A stretch of DNA of 64,000 bases, taken from Actinostola sp. cb2023. Lineage: Eukaryota > Cnidaria > Anthozoa > Actiniaria > Actinostolidae. The stretch's first letter is position 1; every line of letters starts with the position of its first letter. Under the pieces are notes generated by a model that worked only from the letters and a program-made list of their open reading frames with translations, was not told the DNA's origin and made no database searches. The position numbers and the translations under genes were made by a program. Shown piece after piece: positions 49,201 to 55,022 of this stretch. The DNA lies in assembly GCA_033675265.1 (NCBI GenBank), contig JAUJYZ010000034.1, positions 559,001 through 623,000 of the forward strand. Reading direction: 5' to 3'.

Positions 49201-49645
49201 CATGTAGGATATATCTCCATATCTCTATATCTCCATAGAAACTCCTTCTTGAGTGCTAAAATGTGTAATAATTTATGAGAGTCATTGTGGTCTTTGTATA
49301 AATTTGCATGTAAATAATATTACAGCGTTTTATCCAAACATGAATGGCATTCAATATATCAAATTTCATGTCACAACAACTTTCAACAAGGATGGGATTG
49401 GGAGTGTAAATAAATGTCTATTGGTTGGTACATGCACGTGTAATCTAGCTAGTGAAGTTGTATAACTGCAATAATTAACACGCAAAACCGTACTGGACAA
49501 TAACGTAAAAGTACAATAAGAATACCTGTGTTTCGAAGGCTTCTTTATAATTCGGTGTTCTCCCTAGTTGATCCACAACCATGTACATAGAAAACACTAA
49601 AACACAAAACAATGCACCCCCTAGTAAAGCCACCCATTTTTTCAT
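24714..49645 (-). CDS. MAN2A1/2: Golgi alpha-mannosidase II (GH38), complete 27-exon gene
   Basis: Type II Golgi membrane enzyme trimming two mannoses from GlcNAcMan5GlcNAc2 during complex N-glycan synthesis. Exons: 49645-49526, 47736-47395, 46301-46157, 42821-42650, 42069-41936, 41135-40962, 40167-40082, 39949-39849, 38799-38667, 37926-37882, 37772-37721, 37553-37403, 36787-36605, 36527-36416, 35853-35786, 35072-34994, 34329-34246, 33854-33621, 33460-33338, 32607-32557, 32476-32413, 31743-31682, 31278-31204, 30808-30667, 27611-27475, 26153-25854, 24866-24714. They total 3522 nt, 1173 residues, with every intron GT-AG. Residues 1-40 hold the cytosolic tail and signal anchor; 41-154 are stem. 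Catalytic blocks: PHSHNDPGW (zinc ligands His199, Asp201), WAIDPFGH (nucleophile Asp315), LGDDFRY (acid/base Asp near 451), [11 protein letters not shown] (His595). An in-frame ATG 13 codons upstream exists; the start chosen matches the family. MAN2A1 and MAN2A2 cannot be separated here. Confidence 0.96.
24883..25285. repeat. (ATCA)n-type microsatellite in last MAN2A intron
   Basis: Tetranucleotide tract of AATC with CAGT, ACTC and AAGT variants, starting about 16 bp from the acceptor of the final MAN2A exon and merging into the 110-bp array. Confidence 0.95.
25275..25940. repeat. 110-bp minisatellite spanning MAN2A exon 26 donor
   Basis: Six copies with a 110-bp period. On the gene strand each unit has 78 coding bases (26 codons, beginning [12 protein letters not shown] and ending NTSGGK) and the donor GTTAGTAG plus about 30 intron bases. 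The copy next to the upstream exon body (26153-25854) is the functional one. Linker variants TCGATGGAGT and TCGAGG(G/A)AGT alternate, suggesting a 220-bp higher-order unit. Confidence 0.95.
26603..26925. mobile_element. Foldback element with internal poly-C and poly-G tracts
   Basis: Arms include TCTACAATCCTGGACAAAAG and the complement of TTTTGTCCAGGATTGTAG; AGCTGTTACATG pairs with CATATGTAACAGC. A run of about 19 C at 26714 and a run of about 17 G near 26795 are symmetrically placed and could pair. Confidence 0.75.
27097..27361. mobile_element. Foldback element with internal GTTGCTGCAAATAAAA repeats
   Basis: Arms TGCAGGAGCCCATAAGTACG and the complement of CTACTTATGGGCTCCAGCA; inner arms AACAAGTTTGGCTATTTTTA and TAAAAATAGCCAAACTTGTT are exact. 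Between them are four short tandem copies of GAGTTGCTGCAAATAAAA. Confidence 0.88.
27612..28469. other. MAN2A intron 24, unique part
   Basis: AT-rich. The phrase GAGCACGGTTACCCCC occurs twice (27873 and 28255), with resembling flanks, so a diverged direct repeat of about 380 bp spacing is likely. No exon seen. Confidence 0.55.
28470..30290. repeat. 1.8-kb (TCA)n/ATT trinucleotide microsatellite
   Basis: TCATCATCACCATTA-type tract, interrupted only at 30065-30095. Rare interruptions (CACCCTTATC, CACCCATATC, CATCTCC) recur in the same order at about 28940-29100 and 29395-29555, showing a segmental duplication of about 454 bp. All long Asp/Gly/Met/His/Tyr open frames here are artefacts of the triplet. 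Confidence 0.97.
30468..30545 (+). repeat. 3' tail of a LINE/SINE-type retroposon
   Basis: The pattern GTAAAGCGCTTTAGAA, then AAGGCGCTATATAAATG, then (TTA)n matches the 3' end widely shared by L2/CR1-like retroposons and their SINEs. No reverse transcriptase remains. The upstream 90 bp is AT-rich and may belong to the same element. Confidence 0.6.
30890..31110. mobile_element. AAGATGGCG-terminus element, diverged copy
   Basis: The right end is CGCAAAGGATTGTGG ... GTACAGACGTCATCTTT. An internal phrase CATCTACAAACTGACTGACA matches CATCTACAAACTGTCTGACA in the 55872-56094 copy. The left arm is weak (GAGGGCGGCTATTTT). Confidence 0.6.
31370..31605. repeat. Irregular minisatellite (AGGCCTTATGTCAC / GGCCTGACACAAGC)
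   Basis: Several degenerate tandem units with CACTATGAAAACGGGCCTGA and ACAAGCACAAGC runs in the MAN2A intron between exons 31743-31682 and 31278-31204. Confidence 0.85.
32249..32345. mobile_element. Palindromic MITE of the TAGCCT family
   Basis: Arms TAGCCTCCTAAAGCAGACAC and the complement of GTCTGCTTTAGGAGGCTA; inner GTCCAGGCTTACG/AGCCTGGGCAC also pair. The flanks are AT-rich, so a 9-bp duplication cannot be confirmed. Confidence 0.85.
32838..33035. mobile_element. Dispersed repeat, copy 2 (partner at 19214-19470)
   Basis: It shares TTAGACTACGAGTTCGAG, GTAGAAACCAACTAGCAT and TGCTACTCACTATCTATCAC with copy 1 in the same order and orientation. It lies in MAN2A intron 19. Confidence 0.75.
34170..34209. 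repeat. 40-base uninterrupted G tract
   Basis: Forty consecutive G on the plus strand (C on the MAN2A transcript strand), 37 bp past the donor of exon 34329-34246. The length may be uncertain because homopolymers sequence poorly. Confidence 0.9.
34344..34646. repeat. 38-bp minisatellite beside MAN2A exon 17 acceptor
   Basis: Eight identical 38-bp copies (AGATGAAACACTTGATCAGT, GGATGAAAGGGAGATAAC). The first begins about 15 bp beyond the exon boundary at 34329, so it occupies the branch-point region of the intron. Confidence 0.96.
34785..34997. repeat. ~60-bp minisatellite spanning MAN2A exon 16 donor
   Basis: Three full copies and a partial one of ACTCACCATCACCGATGGAC plus TTGAGATGAACCAAGTATGC. 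On the gene strand each carries AAGTCCATCGGTGATG followed by the donor GTGAGTATTCC, identical to the functional exon end at 34994. Confidence 0.94.
35385..35630 (-). mobile_element. tRNA-derived SINE
   Basis: Read on the minus strand, the 5' end has a polymerase III A box (TGGTACAGTTGGTTAGTGCA) and, about 35 nt later, a B box (GGTCCCGAGTTCGGTCC). A unique body of roughly 165 bp follows, then GACGTTAAATCAGTCATTTA and a short T-rich end. The lack of a proper tRNA acceptor stem argues against a functional tRNA. It is inserted in a (CAGT)n-rich stretch of MAN2A intron 15. Confidence 0.85.
35868..36318. repeat. 19-bp minisatellite beside MAN2A exon 15 acceptor
   Basis: About 23 copies of ACATTATCACCAACCAACC with a few deletions near 36090 and 36160. 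It starts about 15 bp from the acceptor of exon 35853-35786. Confidence 0.97.
37083..37390. repeat. (GAT)n microsatellite with ATGACATGTG interruptions
   Basis: GATGATGATGACATGTGATG-type tract in MAN2A intron 12, ending about 12 bp before the donor boundary of exon 37553-37403. Confidence 0.93.
38041..38633. mobile_element. 593-bp pogo-like DNA transposon remnant
   Basis: Termini CAGTGGAATCCCAATTTTTC and the complement of AAATCGGGATTCCACCG, bordered by TA on each side. Subterminal repeats of ATTTTTCGAACC-type occur at both ends. No transposase frame is visible, so it is non-autonomous. It lies in MAN2A intron 9. Confidence 0.88.
38778..39715. repeat. 41-bp minisatellite spanning MAN2A exon 9 acceptor
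   Basis: About 22 copies of a 41-bp unit (TACTGGTCAATTAGCATTCT, AGCCCTGATATCATAGTAT). On the gene strand each has TATGATATCAG, then GGCTA(A/G)AATGCTAATTGA, CCAGTAC: the acceptor and first 24 or so coding bases (AKMLIDQY) of exon 38799-38667. Interior variants ATTTTAG/ATTCTAG and TACTGG/TACAGG are interspersed. Confidence 0.96.
40189..40391. mobile_element. Truncated pogo-like MITE
   Basis: The left terminus CAGTCAACTCTCCGCTAACG follows TA. Internal TCGTAAGCGGACA repeats resemble the terminus. No right terminus is found: the sequence passes into the 20-bp array. Confidence 0.75.
40393..40621. repeat. 20-bp minisatellite
   Basis: More than eleven perfect copies of CAGGGATTCAGGGCTTGGGC in the MAN2A intron between exons 41135-40962 and 40167-40082. 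The period is not a multiple of three yet all three frames are open. Confidence 0.98.
41602..41732. mobile_element. Foldback MITE
   Basis: Arms AGAACTGATTAATGAAACAT and ATGTTTTATTAATCAGTTCT; ATCACTTTTAGTTATAACA pairs with TGTTATAACTAAAAGTGAT. A smaller palindrome (GTGTTGTATC/GATACAACAC) is at 41264-41318. Confidence 0.85.
42920..43600. repeat. ~79-bp minisatellite in MAN2A intron 3
   Basis: Eight or so copies of TTGCATGCGACTATCTGGTT, TTGTAGGTTGGGATATTCAT, CTAGTTACATGGAGGTGTAC. Degenerate at the right end. Confidence 0.94.
43970..44258. mobile_element. 289-bp mariner-like MITE
   Basis: Termini CAGTCATTTGCAAAAATTCT and the complement AGAATTTTTGCAAATGACTG are perfect over 20+ bases and flanked by TA. 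The arms continue with GGCCGCCACGA and a CATTATGGGTAAT/ATTACCCATAATG match. Confidence 0.93.
44284..45308. mobile_element. Three-element composite of nested MITEs
   Basis: Outer arms TCATAAACGTTGTCCAAATA and TATTTGGACAACGTTTATG. Inside: first a foldback at about 44325-44536 (GTTTGTTGTTTAGGAATTAA and its complement), then an element at 44539-45276 with termini CCGTATTCACCGGCGTATAA on both ends and TA flanks. A lone terminus of the latter is at 43733. No exon. Confidence 0.87.
45842..46150. repeat. 41-bp minisatellite touching MAN2A exon 3 donor
   Basis: Seven to eight copies of GCTTCAATGAAGGGCGGTTG, TTTGTTGTAAGGGTTATTTA. The last copy ends 4-5 bp from the donor GT of exon 46301-46157. Confidence 0.96.
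46481..47060. mobile_element. Pogo-like terminus expanded into a ~59-bp minisatellite
   Basis: A TA-flanked terminus CAGTGAAACCTCACTATCTC begins the segment. Nine or so following units (GAACTCAGTTACATACATGT, ACATGTATCTCAAAACCTTG, CTGAGTC) each contain a diverged terminus-like AAACCT(C/T)GCTGAGTCGAAC. A clean right terminus was not found. Confidence 0.75.
47737..49525. other. MAN2A intron 1
   Basis: Contains a foldback MITE at 48352-48636. The rest is AT-rich single-copy sequence. Open frames of 60-98 codons around 48577-48989 overlap the MITE and have no recognisable family. Confidence 0.6.
48352..48636. mobile_element. Foldback MITE, AAACGTTGTC-like core
   Basis: Termini CCTATTCCAAAAATCGTTGT and the complement ACAACGATATTTGGAATAGG. 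Inner arms CAACAAGCAAGAAGCTGA / TCAGCTTCTTGTTTGTTG and GACCGCAAAGGGCATTGGGA / TCCCAAAGTCCTTTGCGGTC. Confidence 0.88.
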
Positions 49646-50130
49646 TCTGTCTGTATGAAGTAAAAAGTCATAAAAACTCTTCAACTTCTTCGTCTCTCAC
49701 TCGATGTGAAAACTTTTTACTTACACTACGAGTGAACACCGCTGACACGTATACAAAAACCGAAGGGTTCCGAATGCTCCCGAAAAATTGTGAATGTCAT
49801 GAAATCCGGATTAAAATCCTTTTAGAATTGATGTTTCTTTTTCTGTGTGCTTTATTTGAGAATATTTTGAAATCATGTTCTTAATACTTTGACAGTTGTC
49901 ATAAATCAGGAAAATATTAGTTCCAATACATAATCGATATCTTGTCGCCTTGTTCGTAAAAGTCTACTCGTCAATTTCCGACAATCATTCATACTTGGAA
50001 AGCCTTGAGAAGTGGTGTGTTTCAGAAATCGTGTTTCAGAACTCAGAAGAAGTGAGTTTTTAGACATTTTTAAGGGGAAAATAGGTCTATTGTGTATATG
50101 ATATAACTTTATGATTTGATTTTATAGATC
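49646..50130. promoter_or_regulatory. Shared head-to-head promoter region of MAN2A and CACYBP
   Basis: The two start codons are only 485 bp apart and point away from each other. The interval contains the CACYBP leader and its 76-bp intron. No TATA box at a plausible distance was evident for either gene. The interval has none of the minisatellites or foldback repeats that fill the flanking introns. Bidirectional use is an inference from spacing. Confidence 0.5.
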
Positions 50131-50892
50131 ATGGCAAATTTGCAAGATCTACAGAAAGATGCTGAAGAAATTCGCAATTTTATTTCGACATCAGAGCGAC
50201 CACGTGTTAGAGAAGTTCTGCAGAGAGAACTTCTGACAGTCGAGCAAGAAATTGCTCTATTAATTCACGACAAAGCCAGCCACTCTGAGGAAAAGCCTGT
50301 TGAGGCTACACCAAAAACTACAGAAAAAAAGCAGCACAAACCTCCATCGTACACCAAAGCAATCACTTCATATGGTTGGGACCAGTCTGCACAGTTTGTC
50401 AAAATCTACATCACTCTGCCTGGTGTTGAAGCATTGGAAAAGGAGAAGATAGTTTCCAAATTTACTAAGAATTCAGTCGATGTTGTTGTTCATGAACTTG
50501 ATGGAAAGAACCATCAACTCAAGATATTGAAATTGTGTCACGGCATTGTAGTTGAGGAGAGCTATGCCAAGGTCAAAACTGGGAGCTTAGTGGTGATGTT
50601 GAAGAAAGAAAAGGCGAAGGAAACATGGTCTGATGTGGTACCAAAGGCAAAGGAATTGCCCTCTTTGAAGAATGGTGCAGATGACACTAACAAGGATCCC
50701 CAGGGAGCCATAATGGATATGATGAAGAAGATGTATGATGAAGGTGATGATGACATGAAGCGAACAATAAACAAGGCATGGGATGACTCAATGAACAAGG
50801 TTGGCAGTGGAGATGGACTTGGCGGGGGACTGGGCATGGCTGGGATGGGTGGGATGGGTGGGTGGGGGATGGGTGGGATGGGTGGTCTGTAA
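50131..50892 (+). CDS. CACYBP: Calcyclin-binding protein / Siah-interacting protein
   Basis: Adaptor linking Siah-1/Skp1 ubiquitin ligase components and binding S100 proteins; cytosol and nucleus. The 253-residue frame has the family order: an N-terminal helical hairpin (about 1-60, LQDLQKDAEEIRNFI), a charged linker, a CS/p23-like beta domain (about 72-165, with SYGWDQSAQFVKIYITLPGV), and an SGS domain (about 170-228) with the near-invariant GDDDMKRTINKAW. The coding part is a single exon. A 76-bp intron at 50052-50127 (GTGAGT...TATAG) lies in the 5' UTR and ends 3 nt before the ATG. The C terminus carries a Gly/Met-rich tail (about 228-253, GMGGMGGWGMGGMGGL) absent from the roughly 228-residue vertebrate protein. 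The start ATG is the first in the spliced leader, as far as I can see. It is divergent from MAN2A. Confidence 0.96.
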   Translation: MANLQDLQKDAEEIRNFISTSERPRVREVLQRELLTVEQEIALLIHDKASHSEEKPVEATPKTTEKKQHKPPSYTKAITSYGWDQSAQFVKIYITLPGVEALEKEKIVSKFTKNSVDVVVHELDGKNHQLKILKLCHGIVVEESYAKVKTGSLVVMLKKEKAKETWSDVVPKAKELPSLKNGADDTNKDPQGAIMDMMKKMYDEGDDDMKRTINKAWDDSMNKVGSGDGLGGGLGMAGMGGMGGWGMGGMGGL

Positions 50893-50968
50893 GTAGTACA
50901 CAGATTTAACAGACACAATATGACACACCTGGGTGATGCTGTCATAAAAGCTCTAAACTGATATCAAT

Positions 50969-50974
50969 AATAAA
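50969..50974 (+). promoter_or_regulatory. Poly(A) signal of CACYBP
   Basis: AATAAA 77 bp after the CACYBP stop codon, the first canonical hexamer on this strand downstream of the gene. Confidence 0.6.
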
Positions 50975-51897
50975 TATGTTCAGGTTACCTTTTTTTGATT
51001 TTGAGAAATATACATGGTATATATAATAGCCTTCTAGCTCTGCTACATGTAGTTTGCAAAGACATCCACTCCTTAGCACCACTCGCCCTCCTCTCCAACA
51101 CTTCCCAGTGTATAGTCCAGGGGGGGGCAAGGCCAGGATGTTTATACAATGTAAGTTTACTACAAATAGACATCTTTCAGGGTCCTCACTAGAAACTATA
51201 GCAACAAGCAGCACATAACATTCATATTTTGCATGTTGTACAGGACGTAATTGAACAGAAATAATTGTGTGCATCTTTCCCTAACACAACATTGTAAGAC
51301 TGGGTACAAGTGTTTATAACCATTGAGATAGTTTAATTTTGACAATATTGCTGTATCTCCAATTTAAAAACTACAGCATATCCAATATGCTGGAGAAAGA
51401 ATGTTGAATCCATTCAAGTGATATTTCCACTAGTCTTTTGTGGAGGGCAAACACCTTGAAAAAACTTGTAACAAATTCAGCCAATCAAAACACTCGAACC
51501 CAGTCTTCCAACATTTGCCATATACTGATTGGGACTGTGTATTAGATGATGGAGACATCATTTTGTGTTACTAACAGTTAATTACCCTGATGTCGTTCAG
51601 CTGGTTTAATTTATAACTATTATTGTTGAAGTGTGGTTGAAATAAACATATACATTTATTAGACTCCCCAACTAGGTAGGTTTGTCCAGACTTGAACCAA
51701 TCCTAACAATTGGTGGTCGTCTAGACTGGAGTCTGTCTCGGGCTATAATTTTCAGAGTTGCACTTCAATGAGAATGGTTGTAATAAAGTATTCTATTTTA
51801 TCAAAATACATGTAGATCGACATCTATAGGGTATTTTAACAAAGCTTATAAATATCCCACATCTGTGAGTAAAAGGTATTAATATTCCTGGTCAGAA
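50975..51897. other. Intergenic, 3' of CACYBP
   Basis: Nothing recognised as coding. It may include the rest of the CACYBP 3' UTR. Confidence 0.5.
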
Positions 51898-52187
51898 TAG
51901 GTGACTTACTAGTCTCCCTCGCGTACATCCGTCTTTAGTTCCATCATGCAACGCTCTCGGGAGTGTTGTGTAACGGAACTAAAGACGGATGTGAGGGAGA
52001 CTAGTGACTTACATGATATGTTGTTTTACTACAACTACCAGAATGCTTTGAGAGAATTTTCTTTCTTATTCAGATTTTTATTCCCTCATGAGAAGAGTAA
52101 GACAATTGGTGCTAATTATCTAACAAAAGAAAATGGGCAAAGCATTCTGGTACTTGTAGTATATGAAGCTATCATCCAAGTCACCTA
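51898..52187. mobile_element. Foldback MITE family A copy 2, split by a younger MITE
   Basis: Inverted relative to copy 1 at 94-280; shares ACTACCAGAATGCT, TTTTCTTTCTTATTCAGA and TTGGTGCTAATTATCTAACA. Total 290 bp; subtracting the 94-bp insert and one 9-bp duplication leaves 187 bp, exactly the length of copy 1. Confidence 0.93.
51910..52003. mobile_element. 94-bp palindromic MITE with 9-bp target duplication
   Basis: Arms TAGTCTCCCTCGCGTACATC and the complement of ACGGATGTGAGGGAGACTA, joined through GTCTTTAGTTCC / GGAACTAAAGAC. The 9-bp direct repeat GTGACTTAC flanks it (51901-51909 and 52004-52012). Confidence 0.94.
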
Positions 52188-52428
52188 TTGGAGGTCTAGT
52201 GATAAGAACAAGGATAGCTGATTCAATCCCATTGTTACCAATGCCCGAGCCTTCATCAACTGATAATGAACTTGTACTGTTTTGTTTTTCTTCACTTGGT
52301 GAATAGTAATTCCCATGATTCTCTGGAGTCACCGTTGTCACTCATGGGTGACTTATTGAAATTGGTATGTTCAGGCTCGGGTTCAGGCTAGGAAGTGTTA
52401 CTGTTCTAATAATGTTCTAATTGAAGGG

Positions 52429-52714
52429 CTCCCTGCAAGAACAGAGTACATACATACATACTTTATTAGTATTCCCCGTGAAAATCAAAAAATCTTAGGA
52501 GAATTTAAATTTTGATCAGAGCTCGACGAGTGGGCTCTGGATACGGGATGCAGAGCTCACTTAGGCCTAGTTCAAACACCGTACTTTCCACCATTCTTAA
52601 TTACTTCAAAAGAAGCCGCCTCATTATCTATTGTTTTAAATGAGAACAGCTTATGGTCGTTTATGATTAGAACGACGTCTGAACTTGGCCTTACATTGTT
52701 CTTGCTGGGAGCCC
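52429..52714. mobile_element. Foldback element with GGGCTCCCTGCAAGAACA termini
   Basis: GGGCTCCCTGCAAGAACA pairs with TGTTCTTGCTGGGAGCCC; inside, TAGGCCTAGTTCAAAC pairs with GTCTGAACTTGGCCTTA. Related CAAGAACAGTGT pieces are at 42144 and 47286, both with AAATTCTCC-type neighbours. Confidence 0.8.
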
Positions 52715-53349
52715 ATATAAATTGTTTTTTTTTATTGTGGCATCTGCATGACCATCTTCATGTGAAATGGTTGATTACATCACATATACATTGTAATAAT
52801 GTGTAGTGAGACACAAGTTCTACAAATAAAACCCAGTTGACATTTATATTCATATTTTATAAATCAAATCTACTGTAAATGTCTGTATGCTGTTTTAGAA
52901 TAACAGTCACATCTTCATCTAACATGAGTTACATCACGATTGCATGTATGTATTGCAACTTTCCTTCTGGGGCCCTGGGTGCCAGTATCACTTTACGCCG
53001 GTTGTTCATTACTGAGAGGCACGGCTGAACGACGTCCTGGGGAAACGGTGAAAAACGTACTGCGCATGCTCGGGAAATGGCGGGAAATTAAAATGGCGAC
53101 GCGCGTCGTTTTTCCGAAACAAAATATTCGCATTTTTCCAGCAAAACTAAATTCACGACAGAGATAAAGATAAGATAAGATAAAGACAAGATATTTTTTC
53201 GAATCTGGTCCGCGTAGTGATATAAGTAGTATAGCTTTTCACACTTTCTTGGTTTTGTTATTTTCTATGTCTGGTAAATTTCTATGAGAGAAATTCCAAT
53301 AAATTATTATTTGATCAAAAATCATGCGAAATACTCAAGTTTCGAGTTG

Positions 53350-53455
53350 TTTAGACGCCGCTGTACTCCTTAGCAGAAGACGCATTTGCTCAGCCTTAAC
53401 TTGAGGCTAAGGCTGAGTAAATGCGTCTTTTGTCAAGGAGTACAGCGGTATCTAT
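53350..53455. mobile_element. Foldback MITE (GTACTCCTT family)
   Basis: CCGCTGTACTCCTTAGCAGA pairs with TTGTCAAGGAGTACAGCGG, and AGACGCATTTGCTCAGCC with GGCTGAGTAAATGCGTCT. A fragment TTTTGTCAAGGAGTACAGCA is at 43671. Confidence 0.85.
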
Positions 53456-53842
53456 GTCAGTTTTCTGCATGCGCAGTGCGCTTTTCACCCGTGTTACCCA
53501 AGGTCAGTTTGGGAAAACATTTCACTTGGAACATGCTAGAATTACATCCGGCTACGTTTCCCACACGCATAAAAGTTTTGCTTTTCGATTTTATGATGCT
53601 TTTACTTGTAAACATTATTTAAAAATTCTTTATTGGAACTAACGTCAAACAAACTATTCCTATCGGTCAGTTTTACAAACTTCATGACATCATTAAATTG
53701 AACAATTACATATACAAAGATGTCAAATAAAATTCGTTTCTTCAACCATTGTAATTTTTAATTCCAAGTTTTCGTTTGGACAAACTTTTAGAAATTGGTC
53801 GAAGAAATGATTTTTATTACACAAACCGACAAAGAAATACTG

Positions 53843-54124
53843 CATACAGCTAATTCAGAAAACGTTGTCGGCGATCGACTTCAAGCCTACGCGACTAGAC
53901 CGAAAGGAGTATGGGTAAAAATGAATGAGTCTATAAATACACTAGCAAAAAGGAACGTCTCATCACGGAATATGAATCATATCTGCTTCTGTTTCCTTGT
54001 TTTAAAACGCGTAGGCATACATTTACAGATTCACCTGCCATTGTCACCAAATACGATCATATCTACCCATACTCCCTTTCGGTCTAGTCGCGTAGGCTTG
54101 AACGTTTTCTGAACTAGCTGTATG
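53843..54124. mobile_element. Foldback element, AAACGTTGTC-core family, copy 2
   Basis: Arms: CATACAGCTAATTCAGAAAA and CGTTTTCTGAACTAGCTGTATG. GCCTACGCGACTAGACCGAA pairs with TTCGGTCTAGTCGCGTAGGC. It shares ACTAGACCGAA and the GAAAACGTTGTCG core with the copy at 14812-15146. Confidence 0.9.
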
Positions 54125-54282
54125 TAAATCTATACTAACTAACACTTACTCAGAAAAATATATCGGCTAGTAGTCGTACACGATCAAATTAATTCAGTCC
54201 TAACTCACAATATACATGTAATATATCTACAGCTTATGCAAATGTCTAACGAACGTTGGGACCATGCATGTATGCTAAACAA

Positions 54283-54427
54283 GATGGCGGCTGTACAGTT
54301 GCCCACAATCCTTTGCGATCCTAATCAATCTGAAATTGTGTTATGTCTTCGAATTTTATTAAAATGCACTGAGTTCTTATGTTTCTGTCGAAGGATTGTG
54401 CTAAACGTACGTCCAGCCATTTTTTAC
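54283..54427. mobile_element. AAGATGGCG-terminus element
   Basis: The left arm AAGATGGCGGCTGTACAGTT then CCCACAATCCTTTGCG; the right arm is AAGGATTGTGCTAAACGTAC then GTCCAGCCATTTTT, a diverged complement. Confidence 0.8.
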
Positions 54428-55022
54428 ATGAAATACCACTGACAATACATCTCGTATTTGCACGTCCGTTATCAATACACATTATTTGATTGCGGAAATG
54501 AATTAATTATTGGAACTTTTATTTTGCGTAATGAACAATGCATGTTGGATCATTAGAGTAGTTTTATTTAACCCGTGAAATAAAATCTAATAGTCAAATG
54601 AAAACAACAGAATACCGGGTTTGCTCAGGAGCCCCTCCTGGTTTGCTTTAATTTACGAATCTGTCCGAAACACTCTCTGTGAAAATTCTCAGCTCTGTCG
54701 TTTCCTCGCTGCGTCGTCGCTTTGCGGTAAAAAAAAAACACACACAAAATTTTCACAGGGAGAGTTTGACAGAGCCTCTGAAACCAGAATACAAGGTATT
54801 TCACGGGTTTAGTATTGAATCACTCTATATAAGGTATTATTATTATTCAGTATTATTAAGGTACAGAGAATGTATTAACGTGATGAAAACCTGCATGGCT
54901 TTCGAACATCAGATTAAACTTGGTCAAGAAACCATTATATATAATTGATAATGGTCTCTTGACTTGGTAAAATATTGGTCAAAGTGTAGTCAGTAGATGA
55001 TACAAAAATAGTTTCAGTCTAG

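Larger units (their letters stand above)
52188..55022. other. Intergenic region between CACYBP and Ly6 gene 1
   Basis: No gene recognised. It holds foldbacks at 52429-52714, 53350-53455, 53843-54124 and 54283-54427. At 53050-53105 TGCGCATGC, GGCGGGAAA and AAAATGGCGAC lie within 50 bp, resembling NRF1, E2F and YY1 sites, so an unannotated short-first-exon gene cannot be ruled out. Confidence 0.5.

Noticed and set aside
50562..50945. 127-codon minus-strand frame opposite CACYBP
   Set aside because: Antisense shadow of the CACYBP coding exon and its Gly-rich tail.
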